Source: a virus
DNA: 64,000 bases
Direction: 5' to 3' (one strand)
IMG/VR virus record: IMGVR_UViG_3300048587_001155
Span: 1-64,000 of that record
Shown: piece after piece, positions 41,267-50,582 of the stretch
How positions within the stretch are numbered: the stretch's first letter is position 1
Layout: each line of letters starts with the position of its first letter
Notes under the pieces: model-generated
Databases searched by the model: none
What the model was told of the DNA's origin: nothing
Seen by the model: the letters and a program-made list of their open reading frames with translations, nothing else
Made by a program: the position numbers and the translations under genes

Positions 41267-43291
41267 TTACTGGCTGGCTCCGTTGACGTTGACCTCGAGG
41301 ATGCGAATCGTTTCCGCCGCTCGGATCCCGTCCAACTCCACCTGGATAAAACGAACGCCTTCCGTGCGCGTCCCTCTGGCGTTGTCGAACCGAAGATACT
41401 CGAAGCCTGCCTCGTTTGTGAGATCCACCACTTTTGACGTCACTTCATGCTCATTCGTTTGGCCAATGACATCGACGAATTCGACAGGCTGCTCGGAGAA
41501 GTCCTCGTACAACGAAACATTGACTTCTTCCTCCCGTGCCGTGGGACTGAACGTAAGGTCGACCGACCGATATTCCGAAGTCTCTCCATCCGTCCATCGA
41601 TATCGGCCGCTGATCCAATGCCAGCCGATCCCTCCGACAAGGAATTCGCTCGTCTGATCCGGAATGACGGTGAAGGGGCTTCGAAGATTGGCGGTCGTGC
41701 CGCTGGCAGACGCGATGATCGATCTCTGTCCTTTCCCTCGGCCACTCACGATTTCGATGGGGCAGCCATTCACGAGCGCGGGAAACGCATTATCGGCAAC
41801 GAGCTTGAAACGCGTGGCCGAGATCACCTTACCAGACGTGCCGAGTTGACCGACGATGCCATCAATCGCGGTATTCGAAACCCCCCAAACGATATTGTTC
41901 TTCGAGCCGAGATAGACTTGGGGAGCTCCCTTCGTGGCCTCAGATCCCGATAGCATCGGAACGGGATATTCCTCGACCCACCAACGTTTGAGACGGTACT
42001 GATAACAGATCGCATGACGAGGGTACGGACCGCCGGCCATCGTCACGAACCAACGAATCGTCCCCTGATCGGAATAGTGGCGAGCGTGCCAGAATCGAGT
42101 ATCCCGCCATTGGATGCGAAGTCCGCTCGATTGAGGACGAAACATCTCTTGAATCGGCTCGGAGATGGGATCGGACTTCTGACCCCCATCGAACGCGTGA
42201 ATGCCGTTCCGGTCGAGCATGTACATGATCGAGTCATCGACGACGACCCAGCAACGGTTGTTGACACAGCCGCGGTACGTCGCGATATACAACGCGCCGT
42301 TCGAAGGGTCATTCTGAAAGCTGAATCGATTGATAATCCGATCCTCGAGCACGTAGAGGAACGATCCCATCGAAGCGAGTCCGGTGATTTCACCCCCGGT
42401 GTCCGGTACCACGATGCCGTTAAAGATCGGCCACGCCTCGAGGTAATCCGCCTCGCTCCACTGGACGCCACGGAGATAGGCCGGAGCGGACTTGATGGCG
42501 TACGGCGCGAACGACAGATTCGATCCCGCCCAGTTCGCGGTAAGCACTAGGGCGCGAGGGTTCGACACGCTCTGAATCGTCGCGACAGGTTGACCAGGAA
42601 TGTAAATCTGACGCCCAGCCAATGAACTCGACCAATTCGTGCCGACTCCCTGCACGTTAGGTGAGCCGCTCGTCAGAACGAGATGACCAGCCGACACCGT
42701 CCGTTCCACCGCTCCGAACACCCGACCCAGATGCAGCGCCAGACACGCCTTATTCGATGGGGGAACAGTGAATCTGTTCCCGACGTTCTGATTGTCCCCG
42801 TCGACGATTGGCACGGCCGTCTGATTCGCGAGTGTCGAGTCCGCCACGTTATCGGTGTAAGTCGTCTGCGCCATGTTCGTCAGCTCGGCAACGACATAGA
42901 ACACCGTCGCTTGTCCTGACGTGTTCCGCAGTAATTGCTTTTTGACGACCTTCGGATCGGTCGGAACCGGGATTCCCGTCCAGTCGATTTGCTTCGCAGA
43001 GAGAGACGAAATCACATTCGATAGGGGAGAAAGGTTGCTGGGGTTCCCTTCGGCATCGAGGTAACGGACATACGCTGAGTAATTCGATCCGGAGATCAAG
43101 CCCGCCGCACCCGCCGCAATGGTCGGCGCGGATCCCGGAGGAGCGACGCCGGCCGTTACACCCGTGGTCGACGTTCCGTCCCACCGCTGCATGGGGTTGA
43201 TGCCGTTCGCAAGAAGCAACTTGTTATGGCCGGCGCGGACTATCGAATGGGGCTCATTCCCGATCAGCCCCGTGATGAGAGTGGTCGGCAT
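41267..43291 (-). CDS. Tail nozzle/stabilisation-like beta-propeller protein, 674 aa
   Basis: The protein starts with LLANGINPMQRWDGTST and contains repeated blade-like segments (ASMGSFLYVLEDRIINRFSF; NRCWVVVDDSIMYMLDRNGI; FWHARHYSDQGTIRWFVTMA), as in phage proteins annotated as tail nozzle or stabilisation proteins of short-tailed phages. The C-terminal 100 residues are beta-sandwich-like (EVNVSLYEDFSEQPVEFVD). It follows a cluster of small structural genes. The exact role needs structural comparison. Confidence 0.65.
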   Translation of the reverse strand: MPTTLITGLIGNEPHSIVRAGHNKLLLANGINPMQRWDGTSTTGVTAGVAPPGSAPTIAAGAAGLISGSNYSAYVRYLDAEGNPSNLSPLSNVISSLSAKQIDWTGIPVPTDPKVVKKQLLRNTSGQATVFYVVAELTNMAQTTYTDNVADSTLANQTAVPIVDGDNQNVGNRFTVPPSNKACLALHLGRVFGAVERTVSAGHLVLTSGSPNVQGVGTNWSSSLAGRQIYIPGQPVATIQSVSNPRALVLTANWAGSNLSFAPYAIKSAPAYLRGVQWSEADYLEAWPIFNGIVVPDTGGEITGLASMGSFLYVLEDRIINRFSFQNDPSNGALYIATYRGCVNNRCWVVVDDSIMYMLDRNGIHAFDGGQKSDPISEPIQEMFRPQSSGLRIQWRDTRFWHARHYSDQGTIRWFVTMAGGPYPRHAICYQYRLKRWWVEEYPVPMLSGSEATKGAPQVYLGSKNNIVWGVSNTAIDGIVGQLGTSGKVISATRFKLVADNAFPALVNGCPIEIVSGRGKGQRSIIASASGTTANLRSPFTVIPDQTSEFLVGGIGWHWISGRYRWTDGETSEYRSVDLTFSPTAREEEVNVSLYEDFSEQPVEFVDVIGQTNEHEVTSKVVDLTNEAGFEYLRFDNARGTRTEGVRFIQVELDGIRAAETIRILEVNVNGASQ

Positions 43292-43300
43292 GATCTTCTC

Positions 43301-43723
43301 CTACGTCAAAGCGGGATTGCGGCCCTGCCAGATTTCACCGTTCTCATTCGAGTTCACGAGATAGGCCGCCTCGGGACGATTCCAGTAGTACTGCGAATGG
43401 ACGCCACCGCCGGATACGCCGCCGGGAATGAGGCGAAAAACTTGGACGTAGTCGCGGTAAAAGTTTGAACTCATCTTCGCCTGAGCCCACAGCGTGTAGC
43501 GGCCGGGCGTCGAGAAGAATGTCGTGATCCGAAGGGCTACCGCGAACGAACCGGTAATGTCGGTATCGAGGAGGGGAGCATTGTCGGAATAGATCAACTG
43601 GCCCGCCGGATTGAAGATCTTGTATCGCACCTGCTCGATAGGCATGGCGGGGACATCGTTCGCATCCATGAACACGAACCGGAAGGCAACGATATCTCCC
43701 TGCTGATAACGTCCACGAAACAT
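43301..43723 (-). CDS. Phage structural protein, 140 aa, beta-sandwich type
   Basis: MFRGRYQQGDIVAFRFVFMDANDVP followed by alternating strands (GQLIYSDNAPLLDTDITGSF; FFSTPGRYTLWAQAKMSSNF) resembles the Ig-like fold of small tail/baseplate-side proteins. It is separated by only 9 bases from genes on both sides. Function unknown. Confidence 0.6.
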   Translation of the reverse strand: MFRGRYQQGDIVAFRFVFMDANDVPAMPIEQVRYKIFNPAGQLIYSDNAPLLDTDITGSFAVALRITTFFSTPGRYTLWAQAKMSSNFYRDYVQVFRLIPGGVSGGGVHSQYYWNRPEAAYLVNSNENGEIWQGRNPALT

Positions 43724-43732
43724 CGTTGACCC

Positions 43733-44257
43733 TCACACCACGTTGAACGTGTCGATGCGGGCCTTCGCGGCAGACGACACGAGATAAGACGCATAGGCCG
43801 TATACACGATGCCAGCCTCGTAACCATTACCGGTCGTTGCGTCGATCTGGACCTTGTAGAAGCCTGATGTGTGCCATGAGCCCCCCGTGCCCGCTGCCCC
43901 GTTGTTACCCGTCAGATTGATCGTGAACGAGTTACCGTTGACGACCGAGACCACGTTGAAGCTTGAATTCACAGAGAGAGCATGGCCGACGACACCCGTG
44001 ATCGTGACCCGCTGTCCCGCTTGAAGCCCGTGCGCCGTCGATGTAACGACGCAGTTCGTTCCATTCGGATTGCTCACCGACGTGATGGCAACGGACTCGG
44101 CGAAGGTAGGGGTAAGGGGTCCCTGGACTAGCCCATTGCCGTCATAGACCTTGACGGACGGAGTCGCATCAGCATCGATCGGAGTTCCGTTGGCGTCGAC
44201 CACTTGAAAGAACGCATACAGCGTTTCGCTGAGCTGTACATCTCCGTAGTACGGCAT
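43733..44257 (-). CDS. Phage structural protein with ubiquitous HGL-type domain, 174 aa
   Basis: The segment VTSTAHGLQAGQRVTITGVVG ... FNVVSVVNGNSFTINLTG matches a small beta-domain often seen in phage tail proteins (TAHGL-x-TGD-x-V). N- and C-terminal parts share the strand pattern of its neighbour (ETLYAFFQVVDANGTPI), suggesting a paired or related protein with an inserted domain. Gap to neighbours is 9 bases on each side. Confidence 0.6.
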   Translation of the reverse strand: MPYYGDVQLSETLYAFFQVVDANGTPIDADATPSVKVYDGNGLVQGPLTPTFAESVAITSVSNPNGTNCVVTSTAHGLQAGQRVTITGVVGHALSVNSSFNVVSVVNGNSFTINLTGNNGAAGTGGSWHTSGFYKVQIDATTGNGYEAGIVYTAYASYLVSSAAKARIDTFNVV

Positions 44258-44266
44258 GGACCTCTC

Positions 44267-44452
44267 CTAGCTGATATCCGATTCGAAGATGACTTTGACA
44301 TATCCAGGACGGACTGTTATTTGGCCCGGATTCATGGACATGACATTGACCTGTTCGGTCGCAACGCCCGGCGGATTATCACACTGGTCGTTGTTGTTGG
44401 TCATTCCCGGGAAGTCCCGCATCTGGACCTGGGTTTTGGGTTGCTCCGACAA
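44267..44452 (-). CDS. Small phage protein (DFPG...GVATEQVNV motif), 61 aa
   Basis: VQMRDFPGMTNNNDQCDNPP, then GVATEQVNVMSMNPGQITVRPGY resembles the start of planctomycete phage tail proteins carrying DFPGL-type motifs. It overlaps the preceding gene out of frame by 74 bases. Codon pattern and the regular 9-base gap to the next gene support that it is translated. Confidence 0.6.
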   Translation of the reverse strand: MSEQPKTQVQMRDFPGMTNNNDQCDNPPGVATEQVNVMSMNPGQITVRPGYVKVIFESDIS

Positions 44453-44621
44453 GTGCTTGCTCCACCGACATAAAGACGAGTGACGCCCCTTGAACGAAGG
44501 CTGTCATTTCCGCAACCGTCATCTGGGCAACCGATTGCTGGCCGACCGCCCGACGAACCAAAGCCAGAAACGACGGAATCTGATCCCTCGTCAGAATCAC
44601 CTTACCCTCGGGCTGTTCCAT
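44379..44621 (-). CDS. Small helical phage protein, 80 aa
   Basis: The product (ILTRDQIPSFLALVRRAVGQ, VAEMTAFVQGASLVFMSVEQA) is mostly helical with a disordered Asn/Gln/Pro tail. That tail is where the next gene starts in a different frame. The start is 12 bases after the adaptor-like gene's stop. Unknown function; a small virion component is possible. Confidence 0.5.
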   Translation of the reverse strand: MEQPEGKVILTRDQIPSFLALVRRAVGQQSVAQMTVAEMTAFVQGASLVFMSVEQALVGATQNPGPDAGLPGNDQQQRPV

Positions 44622-44633
44622 TTCATGGTCCTT

Positions 44634-45782
44634 CTAACCGTCGAAAGCTGTCGAACCGATCTTCAGCCGGCGGAATCCGGTTTGACGGAATCCGACCTGC
44701 CGTTGTTGCTTACTCCTCGAGTCTGAGCTTTTCGCCCGTATGAGTTCGTTGCCATAGTCCTGATCGGCGAGTTGACGTGTCGGACCGTCCATCTTCCGGT
44801 CGATCGCCAACCGCCGGCAAATACCTCGGTGAATGAGACTCGTCATCGTCGTCTGCTCGATGTCGATCGGGTCCGAAATGCAAAGCGTCCGATTGGCGAC
44901 CGTCTCCGCGGCTAGCGTGTCCACCGTGAGCGTGAAAGCGTCGGCCACACTGATGATCTTCGCCTCGAAGACATTGGGATATTCCTCGCTCGTCGAACCC
45001 GCGAAGTTCTTACTGTCTTGGCCGATCCGAAGAATCGCCCCGACATGCTTCGATGAAAAGGCCGTTCCCGTCCCCGTGACCGTCGCGGATCCGGCCGTCA
45101 TCGCCACCGTCCCGGTCGTCTCCTTGTAGAGAGTCGGCTTCTTCGGAGATCGCTTGTAAAGGTAAGGGAACTCCTCCTCGGAATCAGGAACCGGAGCGAA
45201 GCGAATGGCCATGCGCCCTGGGGTATTGGGTGAACCGTAAATGGAGAAGCTATCAGGTGTGGCCGCCGATCGCCAAGTCTGACGAAGCTCGAAAAGAGCC
45301 TGCGGGGACTTCATCTCGAGCGGTTGCCACGTATCCAATCGAACGATGTTTTGCAGCACGGAGAAGTCGGACGGCAGATCATAAATGTCCTGATAGATAC
45401 CGAAGGCCGAGGGAGCGGAAATGTCCGCCGGTGGACCATCCTTCATGACGATTACGCTATTGGATGTACGAGACTCCACGTCGTACCAGCGGTCTCCGAT
45501 CAATACGACACCGTTCGCCGCCCATGTCGGCCACGTGCCCCCACTGAGCGTCATCGTCCGAGTCGATGCGACATAAGTGATCGTCCCCGTGTAATAAGGG
45601 GCCTTCGTCACAATCGTCGCGTCATTCTGAAGAAACGACCAATCATGCTCAGCGAGCGTCTCTCGCAGGACACTTTCAATCGCCAATTTGGTGAAGCGGA
45701 GGGCTTCCGCCGTGGCGCGATCGTAGGCCCCGAGATACTCGAGGCCGAAACGGACCAAATCCGCATAGGTCAACCATGCCAC
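44634..45782 (-). CDS. Head-tail adaptor-like protein, 382 aa
   Basis: The N-terminus (LTYADLVRFGLEYLGAYDRA) and C-terminus (LIHRGICRRLAIDRKM) are helical. Between them lie beta domains, including a domain with SATVTGTGTAFSSKHVGAILRIG and YDLPSDFSVLQNIVRLDT. This resembles adaptor proteins that sit between portal and tail nozzle in short-tailed phages. The location between capsid genes and nozzle gene agrees. Confidence 0.6.
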   Translation of the reverse strand: MAWLTYADLVRFGLEYLGAYDRATAEALRFTKLAIESVLRETLAEHDWSFLQNDATIVTKAPYYTGTITYVASTRTMTLSGGTWPTWAANGVVLIGDRWYDVESRTSNSVIVMKDGPPADISAPSAFGIYQDIYDLPSDFSVLQNIVRLDTWQPLEMKSPQALFELRQTWRSAATPDSFSIYGSPNTPGRMAIRFAPVPDSEEEFPYLYKRSPKKPTLYKETTGTVAMTAGSATVTGTGTAFSSKHVGAILRIGQDSKNFAGSTSEEYPNVFEAKIISVADAFTLTVDTLAAETVANRTLCISDPIDIEQTTMTSLIHRGICRRLAIDRKMDGPTRQLADQDYGNELIRAKSSDSRSKQQRQVGFRQTGFRRLKIGSTAFDG

Positions 45783-45794
45783 GGCAGGAACTCC

Positions 45795-46592
45795 TTACTT
45801 GGTGCGAAGGATCAGCAATTGCTCATTCGGCCGATCGACCGCCTTCATGTATTGCTTGGCCACGTCGCTCACCGTGAGGTTCATCGGCTTGACGACCGCC
45901 GCTTCCTTGTAATGAACCGCCCATGAATCCCACGTGCAGAAACAGGGGCATCCGATCAAGGACGCGTTTCGGCTGAACACGACATCCTCGGTCGACGCTT
46001 TGTGTGTCTCGAACTTATCGGTCCATTCGTAGCTGAACCACGGCGGAGGAAGCTGGACGGGTTGCCCTTGGGGATTCTGGAAACCGGTGAAAAGCCGCAT
46101 GTCGATGGCCATGAGACCAGTCGGAAGCGCGGCTACCTCTTCAATCCCTGCGCGTCTCGCCGCGTCCAGCCGATCGAACATCGTGAGATGGAAATCTTCT
46201 CCGCAGTGCATTCCTGGATTCTGCCGATTCTTCCACGCGAAGACATAGACGCAGCTTTCGGGGGGAGGTCCGCAATAAGGTGCGGCGATGATGGCGGGGC
46301 TCGATCGACGGAATAGGAAATCCATCGCCTCGTTCCAGAACGGTTTCTGCCCGGGCATGATCCCCATGTCGGAATCGATCATGAACAGGTAATCGACACC
46401 TAGTCCGATCGCGTCCTTGATCGCCCGATTTCGGCTCATCGTGATCGGCGTATCGGCCATCTTCCAAAAAAGGGTTTCACCGATCCTCGGGTCCCGCTCC
46501 GCCCGCCGAACGAGATCCAAGTAAAGGTCCGTGCTTTCCGGATGCTCTTGGTTGTTGCCGGGAAACCGGCAGATCATCACTTTTGCTTTCAT
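45795..46592 (-). CDS. GT-A-like glycosyltransferase, 265 aa
   Basis: The fold pattern of family 2/GT-A enzymes is visible: MSRNRAIKDAIGLGVDYLFMIDSDM, with the DxD metal/nucleotide-sugar motif DSD. IIAAPYCGPPPESCVY, ALPTGLMAIDMRLF and TEDVVFSRNASLIGCP (acceptor side) follow. Phage glycosyltransferases modify virion proteins, DNA or host surface sugars. Placement between cement protein and adaptor genes suggests modification of virion proteins, which is inference. No signal peptide, so it acts in the cytoplasm. Confidence 0.75.
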   Translation of the reverse strand: MKAKVMICRFPGNNQEHPESTDLYLDLVRRAERDPRIGETLFWKMADTPITMSRNRAIKDAIGLGVDYLFMIDSDMGIMPGQKPFWNEAMDFLFRRSSPAIIAAPYCGPPPESCVYVFAWKNRQNPGMHCGEDFHLTMFDRLDAARRAGIEEVAALPTGLMAIDMRLFTGFQNPQGQPVQLPPPWFSYEWTDKFETHKASTEDVVFSRNASLIGCPCFCTWDSWAVHYKEAAVVKPMNLTVSDVAKQYMKAVDRPNEQLLILRTK

Positions 46593-46666
46593 TGCTGCCC
46601 TTTACACGAGAGGGAACTTGATCCGCCGCATCCTGACGGATCAAGCAAACGTTCCGCAAGCGGGCG

Positions 46667-46951
46667 TTACGAACTGAGCTCGGTGTAAATATCGTTCGCC
46701 GCCCTGATATCGCACAGTGCGACCGTCAACCGATGCTTGAGATAACCGAGCACCGTGATTCCGAGCCCAAGGCCGACGATCGTGCAGAAATCACTCGCCG
46801 CCTTCCGATCCCCGAAGAAGTTCTCGATGACTTTCTGTGTTCTCAAAGAGAGCGTCGCCGGCGAGTCGATCTTGTCCGCCAGCTCCTTTCCCGCCGCGTT
46901 ATCCCCCAATGCGATCGTGATGACCTGACGCGTTCTAGTGGATAGTGCCAT
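46667..46951 (-). CDS. Small phage head-region protein, 94 aa
   Basis: ATG 46951 is preceded by AGGAG at 9 bases; the in-frame ATG 46960 has no spacing at all. The product ALSTRTRQVITIALGDNAAG ... LSLRTQKVIENFFGDRKAA has an internal repeat of the type S-R/L-T-Q-V-I. A short hydrophobic stretch (TIVGLGLGITVLGYL) follows. Function unknown. Confidence 0.6.
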   Translation of the reverse strand: MALSTRTRQVITIALGDNAAGKELADKIDSPATLSLRTQKVIENFFGDRKAASDFCTIVGLGLGITVLGYLKHRLTVALCDIRAANDIYTELSS

Positions 46952-47038
46952 GATCCTCATCTCCTAAAGAGAAAGCCCGTCACTCCCGAGGGAGAGACAG
47001 GCTTTGATTCATTCCTCGGTATCCTGATCACACCACGA

Positions 47039-47653
47039 TCAGAACGGGTAATGAACGAGACCCAACTTTTCCGCATTCGTGTTCGCCGTGGTCGACGCGG
47101 AGAGCGCCGTGACAACCCAGTTATTGACGATGTTGGAAAAGCTGCCGGCCGACGCCACGTCGGTCGGAGCAACAACCGTCGGCTTGCCGAGTCGTCCGGA
47201 AGTGGTCGACGACGTGCTCGCCGCCGCTGTGACGGCGCTGAGTTTATCTCCGATCGCATAGAAGTTGTTGGCGCTCGCGGCGGGATCGTTCACGAAGAGG
47301 GTCGGACCTTCGATTGTGATGAAGAACCACTCTCCGTCCGCTACCGACGTCGAAATGAATTCGTCGACGATACCCGCGACGACTTCGTTCGTGACGTTCG
47401 CGTAGCCGTCCACTTCCGTCATGTTCGAGCCAGATTTGAACTTGACGGCTCGCTTCGGCAACAGAACCTGCCCCGATACGTTGCGAACCAATCGAACGCG
47501 CTTCTTCAGGTCGGTAGCCGCTCGGCCACCTTCCGGAATGAATTTGTTGTCGTCCGTGATCATGTACTCACGGCCGGCACTCAACGCGAAATCTTGATTC
47601 GCGTTGTACGGCTGGGTCGTACCCAGCGAGAACGGTAATTCATCAGACCGCAT
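47039..47653 (-). CDS. Capsid cement/decoration-like protein, 204 aa
   Basis: The segments LLPKRAVKFKSGSNMTEVDGYA, GIVDEFISTSVADGEWFFITIEG and DKLSAVTAAASTSSTTSGRLG follow the pattern of DUF2190-like phage cement proteins, with a glycine/serine C-terminal extension. It is the first gene after the major capsid protein in the same operon, the usual position. Binding to the capsid exterior is inference. Confidence 0.7.
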   Translation of the reverse strand: MRSDELPFSLGTTQPYNANQDFALSAGREYMITDDNKFIPEGGRAATDLKKRVRLVRNVSGQVLLPKRAVKFKSGSNMTEVDGYANVTNEVVAGIVDEFISTSVADGEWFFITIEGPTLFVNDPAASANNFYAIGDKLSAVTAAASTSSTTSGRLGKPTVVAPTDVASAGSFSNIVNNWVVTALSASTTANTNAEKLGLVHYPF

Positions 47654-47711
47654 GACTCTTTCCTCTCAACGTTCGTGACTGAGTGAAGGACACCAACGGA
47701 AGAACGCCGGA

Positions 47712-48809
47712 CTAGCTGATCTTCTCGATCTTCGCCTGAGTCCGCGGACGACGAACTTGCAAGTTGCCCATGAAGTCGGCCACGATCGCGCCCGTTCGTT
47801 TGATCGCGCTGATCGGCTCGGCTTCGGCGTTGAACAGCTGCCCTTGCATCGACAAGAGAGCCAACGTTCCGAAGTTGATGCCGAACCCGACGCCCGTTGG
47901 GACAGCAACGCCAGGCTGAGGCACGACGCTCGGTAGAACATCAACACCATCCATGTTGATGGCATCCTTGAACCCGAGCTGATAGACGTCCGAGTTCTTG
48001 TCGCTGACCACGATGCGCTCCTTCGCGCGCATCGCATTCTTGAAGTCGTCGAACATCTGCAAGTCGAGCAACACGAGATCGATTCGTTCCTCCTTCGATT
48101 CGTGCCGCATCTGGACACTCATGAGGTAGCTGAGAACCTCGAGGCAGTTATTCGCCCACGCGTTCCCATTCTTCCAGAAGACCGACGTGTAATTCAGGAT
48201 GATGGGAGTCCAGAAGTCATACTCCTCTGTTCCCCACCCGCCGAGCGGCCACAAAGCGGCATCACTCCACGAGCCGCCATACGCCTGCCGCGCAAGGTTG
48301 ATATTGGCATAGCTTCCGTTATTATCCGCCACGAGCGAATTCACAGTGGCCGTGCCAGCATGCTTAAAGATGGAGTTGTAACCGGTGATTCTCTGGGTGT
48401 TGCCCACAGCGTCGCCGTTGTACATCAGCTGTCGACCGAAATCGACCTTCAGATCTTCGATCAAGCTCTCGGTGTTATTGGCGAGCAGTGCCGTCAACGA
48501 TTCCGGCGATCGATTCGCCAACGCATCGAGCTTGGTGTACAGATCGGAGATCACGTACGCCTTGTAATCGAGCTTCGCCCGACGGTGAAGCTGCGTACGG
48601 CTCAGGGTGACTTCTTCGGTGTCCGCGATCGGCGCACCCTTTCGACGACGGAACCGGACCGGCCAATCGAAGTCGGTACCGGCACAGTTGTACCGGATCC
48701 GTCCTCGCTTATAGAGCATCGCCGGAAACACCTGATTGGACATAATCGCCGGCTCGGCCCCTTTCAGGTGCTTCGTGATGACCGTCGCCGCTTGTTCAGC
48801 CCATGCCAC
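47712..48809 (-). CDS. Major capsid protein, 365 aa
   Basis: The protein follows the scaffold gene in the standard portal-scaffold-capsid order. Features are MAWAEQAATVITKHLKGAEP, a long helix (YTKLDALANRSPESLTALLA) and a C-terminal beta-rich part ending in VADFMGNLQVRRPRTQAKI, typical of HK97-fold capsid proteins. No protease is fused to it, unlike in region 1, so the two phages are different lineages. Assignment is by order and pattern. Confidence 0.75.
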   Translation of the reverse strand: MAWAEQAATVITKHLKGAEPAIMSNQVFPAMLYKRGRIRYNCAGTDFDWPVRFRRRKGAPIADTEEVTLSRTQLHRRAKLDYKAYVISDLYTKLDALANRSPESLTALLANNTESLIEDLKVDFGRQLMYNGDAVGNTQRITGYNSIFKHAGTATVNSLVADNNGSYANINLARQAYGGSWSDAALWPLGGWGTEEYDFWTPIILNYTSVFWKNGNAWANNCLEVLSYLMSVQMRHESKEERIDLVLLDLQMFDDFKNAMRAKERIVVSDKNSDVYQLGFKDAINMDGVDVLPSVVPQPGVAVPTGVGFGINFGTLALLSMQGQLFNAEAEPISAIKRTGAIVADFMGNLQVRRPRTQAKIEKIS

Positions 48810-48872
48810 GTTGAGACCCCTTCAGTTGTGGGACTTATGTCCCCGTTAAACTCGAACAACGATCAACACGAA

Positions 48873-50096
48873 TCAGTTGACACCCACCATCGCCCGGGCC
48901 AATTTCTCCCGAATATCGACGCTCGGATCGGCGAAGAAATCCTCCGCCGGAGAAGCTGCTGATGGGCTCGACACACTAGGGTTCCGGTGAGCCGTGCGTC
49001 GAAGCGCCTGCCGCTGTCGATCGCCTGGCGTCTGCTGAGGGGCTTGAGGCTGCGGGATGAATTGATGCTGTCCATTGACCGACGGCGCGCCGTTCGTGAA
49101 CAGCGTCGGGTTACTCGACAGAATCTCGACGGCCAGTTGATTCGATGCAAATCTGGCTCGCTCCATCGGAGTCAGACTTTGCGGCATGCTGTCGAGATGC
49201 TGCAGATACCGATAACCGAGGGGAGTCGGTTGATTGAGATTCAGGCCATAAGGACCTTGCTGAAAGAGCATCTGGCCGAACGATTGCATCACGTAATCGT
49301 TCGCCTGATTCAAGTTCGCCTGATATTCCTGCTGACGCTGCTGCTGCGCCTGATACTGCTGGAATTGGCTCATCGCCTGTTGCACGGCTTCCGACACGAT
49401 CGGCTTCATCGCCTCTTCAGGCCGTTCATACAGGTTGCGAAGGAACTCCTCGCGGCTTTGCGACCATTGCATGGCCTGCTGAACCGTTTCCGGCGCAACC
49501 GGCAGTCCGGTCGACTTACTGACGTATCGCTTCTCGCCTTTCTCACCGTCGATCACGGAGATATCAGCGTACTCGGGGCGCCATTGAGGGCGGGACGGCT
49601 GCTGTGGCGCCGGAGCCGCAGGAGGAGCCTGCGACTGCTGTTGCTGGATCTGCCGAGCCCAATCTTGCATCGCTTCCAGTCGACGAGCGGCTTCGGCTGC
49701 CTGCTGCTGCGCCTGAAAAGACTGGGTCAGCAAATCGTTGAGCGCCGTTTGGTCGTCCGGGTAATGGTGAACCGGCATTCCATACGACTGCAGGATCTCG
49801 CGAACAGACGCTCGACCCGCAGGGGACGCGGGGGGAGAATCGACTCCCCCCCCAGCGTCCACCTGCCCCTCGCTGCCGGAAGGCGCGTTGTTCGGATATG
49901 GTTGCTGTTGTTGCTGGCCGAAGGGAGCTTGGGCCGGGTCCATGTGGACGTCGGCTACGGGGGCATCCGGCGCTTCGTTAATCGTCGAACGAAGTTCTGA
50001 GGTTAAATCACTCAATGAGGCACTGTCGGTCGACGTATCCGGTCCGGTACCGGGTAAAGCATCGTCTCCACCGACATTTTCGAATTCATCTGCCAT
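48873..50096 (-). CDS. Scaffolding protein, 407 aa
   Basis: The product is acidic and disordered at the N-terminus (MADEFENVGGDDALPGTGPD) and rich in Gln and Pro through the centre (QFQQYQAQQQRQQEYQANLN), with a helical C-terminus ending REKLARAMVGVN. That composition, and the position between portal-side genes and the capsid gene, are characteristic of phage scaffold proteins. Confidence 0.75.
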   Translation of the reverse strand: MADEFENVGGDDALPGTGPDTSTDSASLSDLTSELRSTINEAPDAPVADVHMDPAQAPFGQQQQQPYPNNAPSGSEGQVDAGGGVDSPPASPAGRASVREILQSYGMPVHHYPDDQTALNDLLTQSFQAQQQAAEAARRLEAMQDWARQIQQQQSQAPPAAPAPQQPSRPQWRPEYADISVIDGEKGEKRYVSKSTGLPVAPETVQQAMQWSQSREEFLRNLYERPEEAMKPIVSEAVQQAMSQFQQYQAQQQRQQEYQANLNQANDYVMQSFGQMLFQQGPYGLNLNQPTPLGYRYLQHLDSMPQSLTPMERARFASNQLAVEILSSNPTLFTNGAPSVNGQHQFIPQPQAPQQTPGDRQRQALRRTAHRNPSVSSPSAASPAEDFFADPSVDIREKLARAMVGVN

Positions 50097-50147
50097 CTGC
50101 TTTCCTTCCGAATCGAGCTTCCGGCACGAGAGGAAGGAACAGAACTC

Positions 50148-50582
50148 TTACTTCACATGAGGGCTTCCGTACTTCTCTGTCACCATTTCGACAAGCTCTT
50201 GTCGAGGTAGAGAAGCTTTCGACGGGTCCATTCGTAGCTCATCAGAAATTGATTCGTCAATTAGATCCACTGCGAGCTTGACAGGCGGGGTCGGTTCTTT
50301 CTCCTCCGATCGGTGCTCGACAACCCCCTCGCATTCAAGGTTTCTCTCTTCGCAGATTCGCTTGATGTGCCCCCGGTAATCGCTGGTATCGATATGGCAA
50401 CCAAGCTGCTGCGAAAAGACCGTCGGCGTGTCGATTCCACGTGTAATCGTGGCGTTTGTCTTGATCGTCGGATAATCCTTATGGGCGTGCATATGGGCGA
50501 GCCAAGGATCAAAGCCGTCAGCAACCATGCGGTCGAATTCCGCCTTTATCTCAGGCGTCCGGAAGCTGAATTCCTTGCTCAA
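50148..50582 (-). CDS. Phage protein coupled to the portal gene, 144 aa
   Basis: The start overlaps the portal stop as ATGA. The product begins EFSFRTPEIKAEFDRMVADGFDPWLAHMHAH and has a single Cys pair further on (IKRICEERNLECEGVV); the C-terminal helix (ASLPRQELVEMVTEKYG) is amphipathic. I recognise no family; a small head-assembly factor is plausible. Confidence 0.6.
   Translation of the reverse strand: MSKEFSFRTPEIKAEFDRMVADGFDPWLAHMHAHKDYPTIKTNATITRGIDTPTVFSQQLGCHIDTSDYRGHIKRICEERNLECEGVVEHRSEEKEPTPPVKLAVDLIDESISDELRMDPSKASLPRQELVEMVTEKYGSPHVK

Noticed and set aside
48987-50000. 337-codon plus frame opposite the scaffold gene
   Set aside because: Leu/Arg-rich antisense of a Gln-rich protein; typical shadow of CAG/CTG-rich codons.
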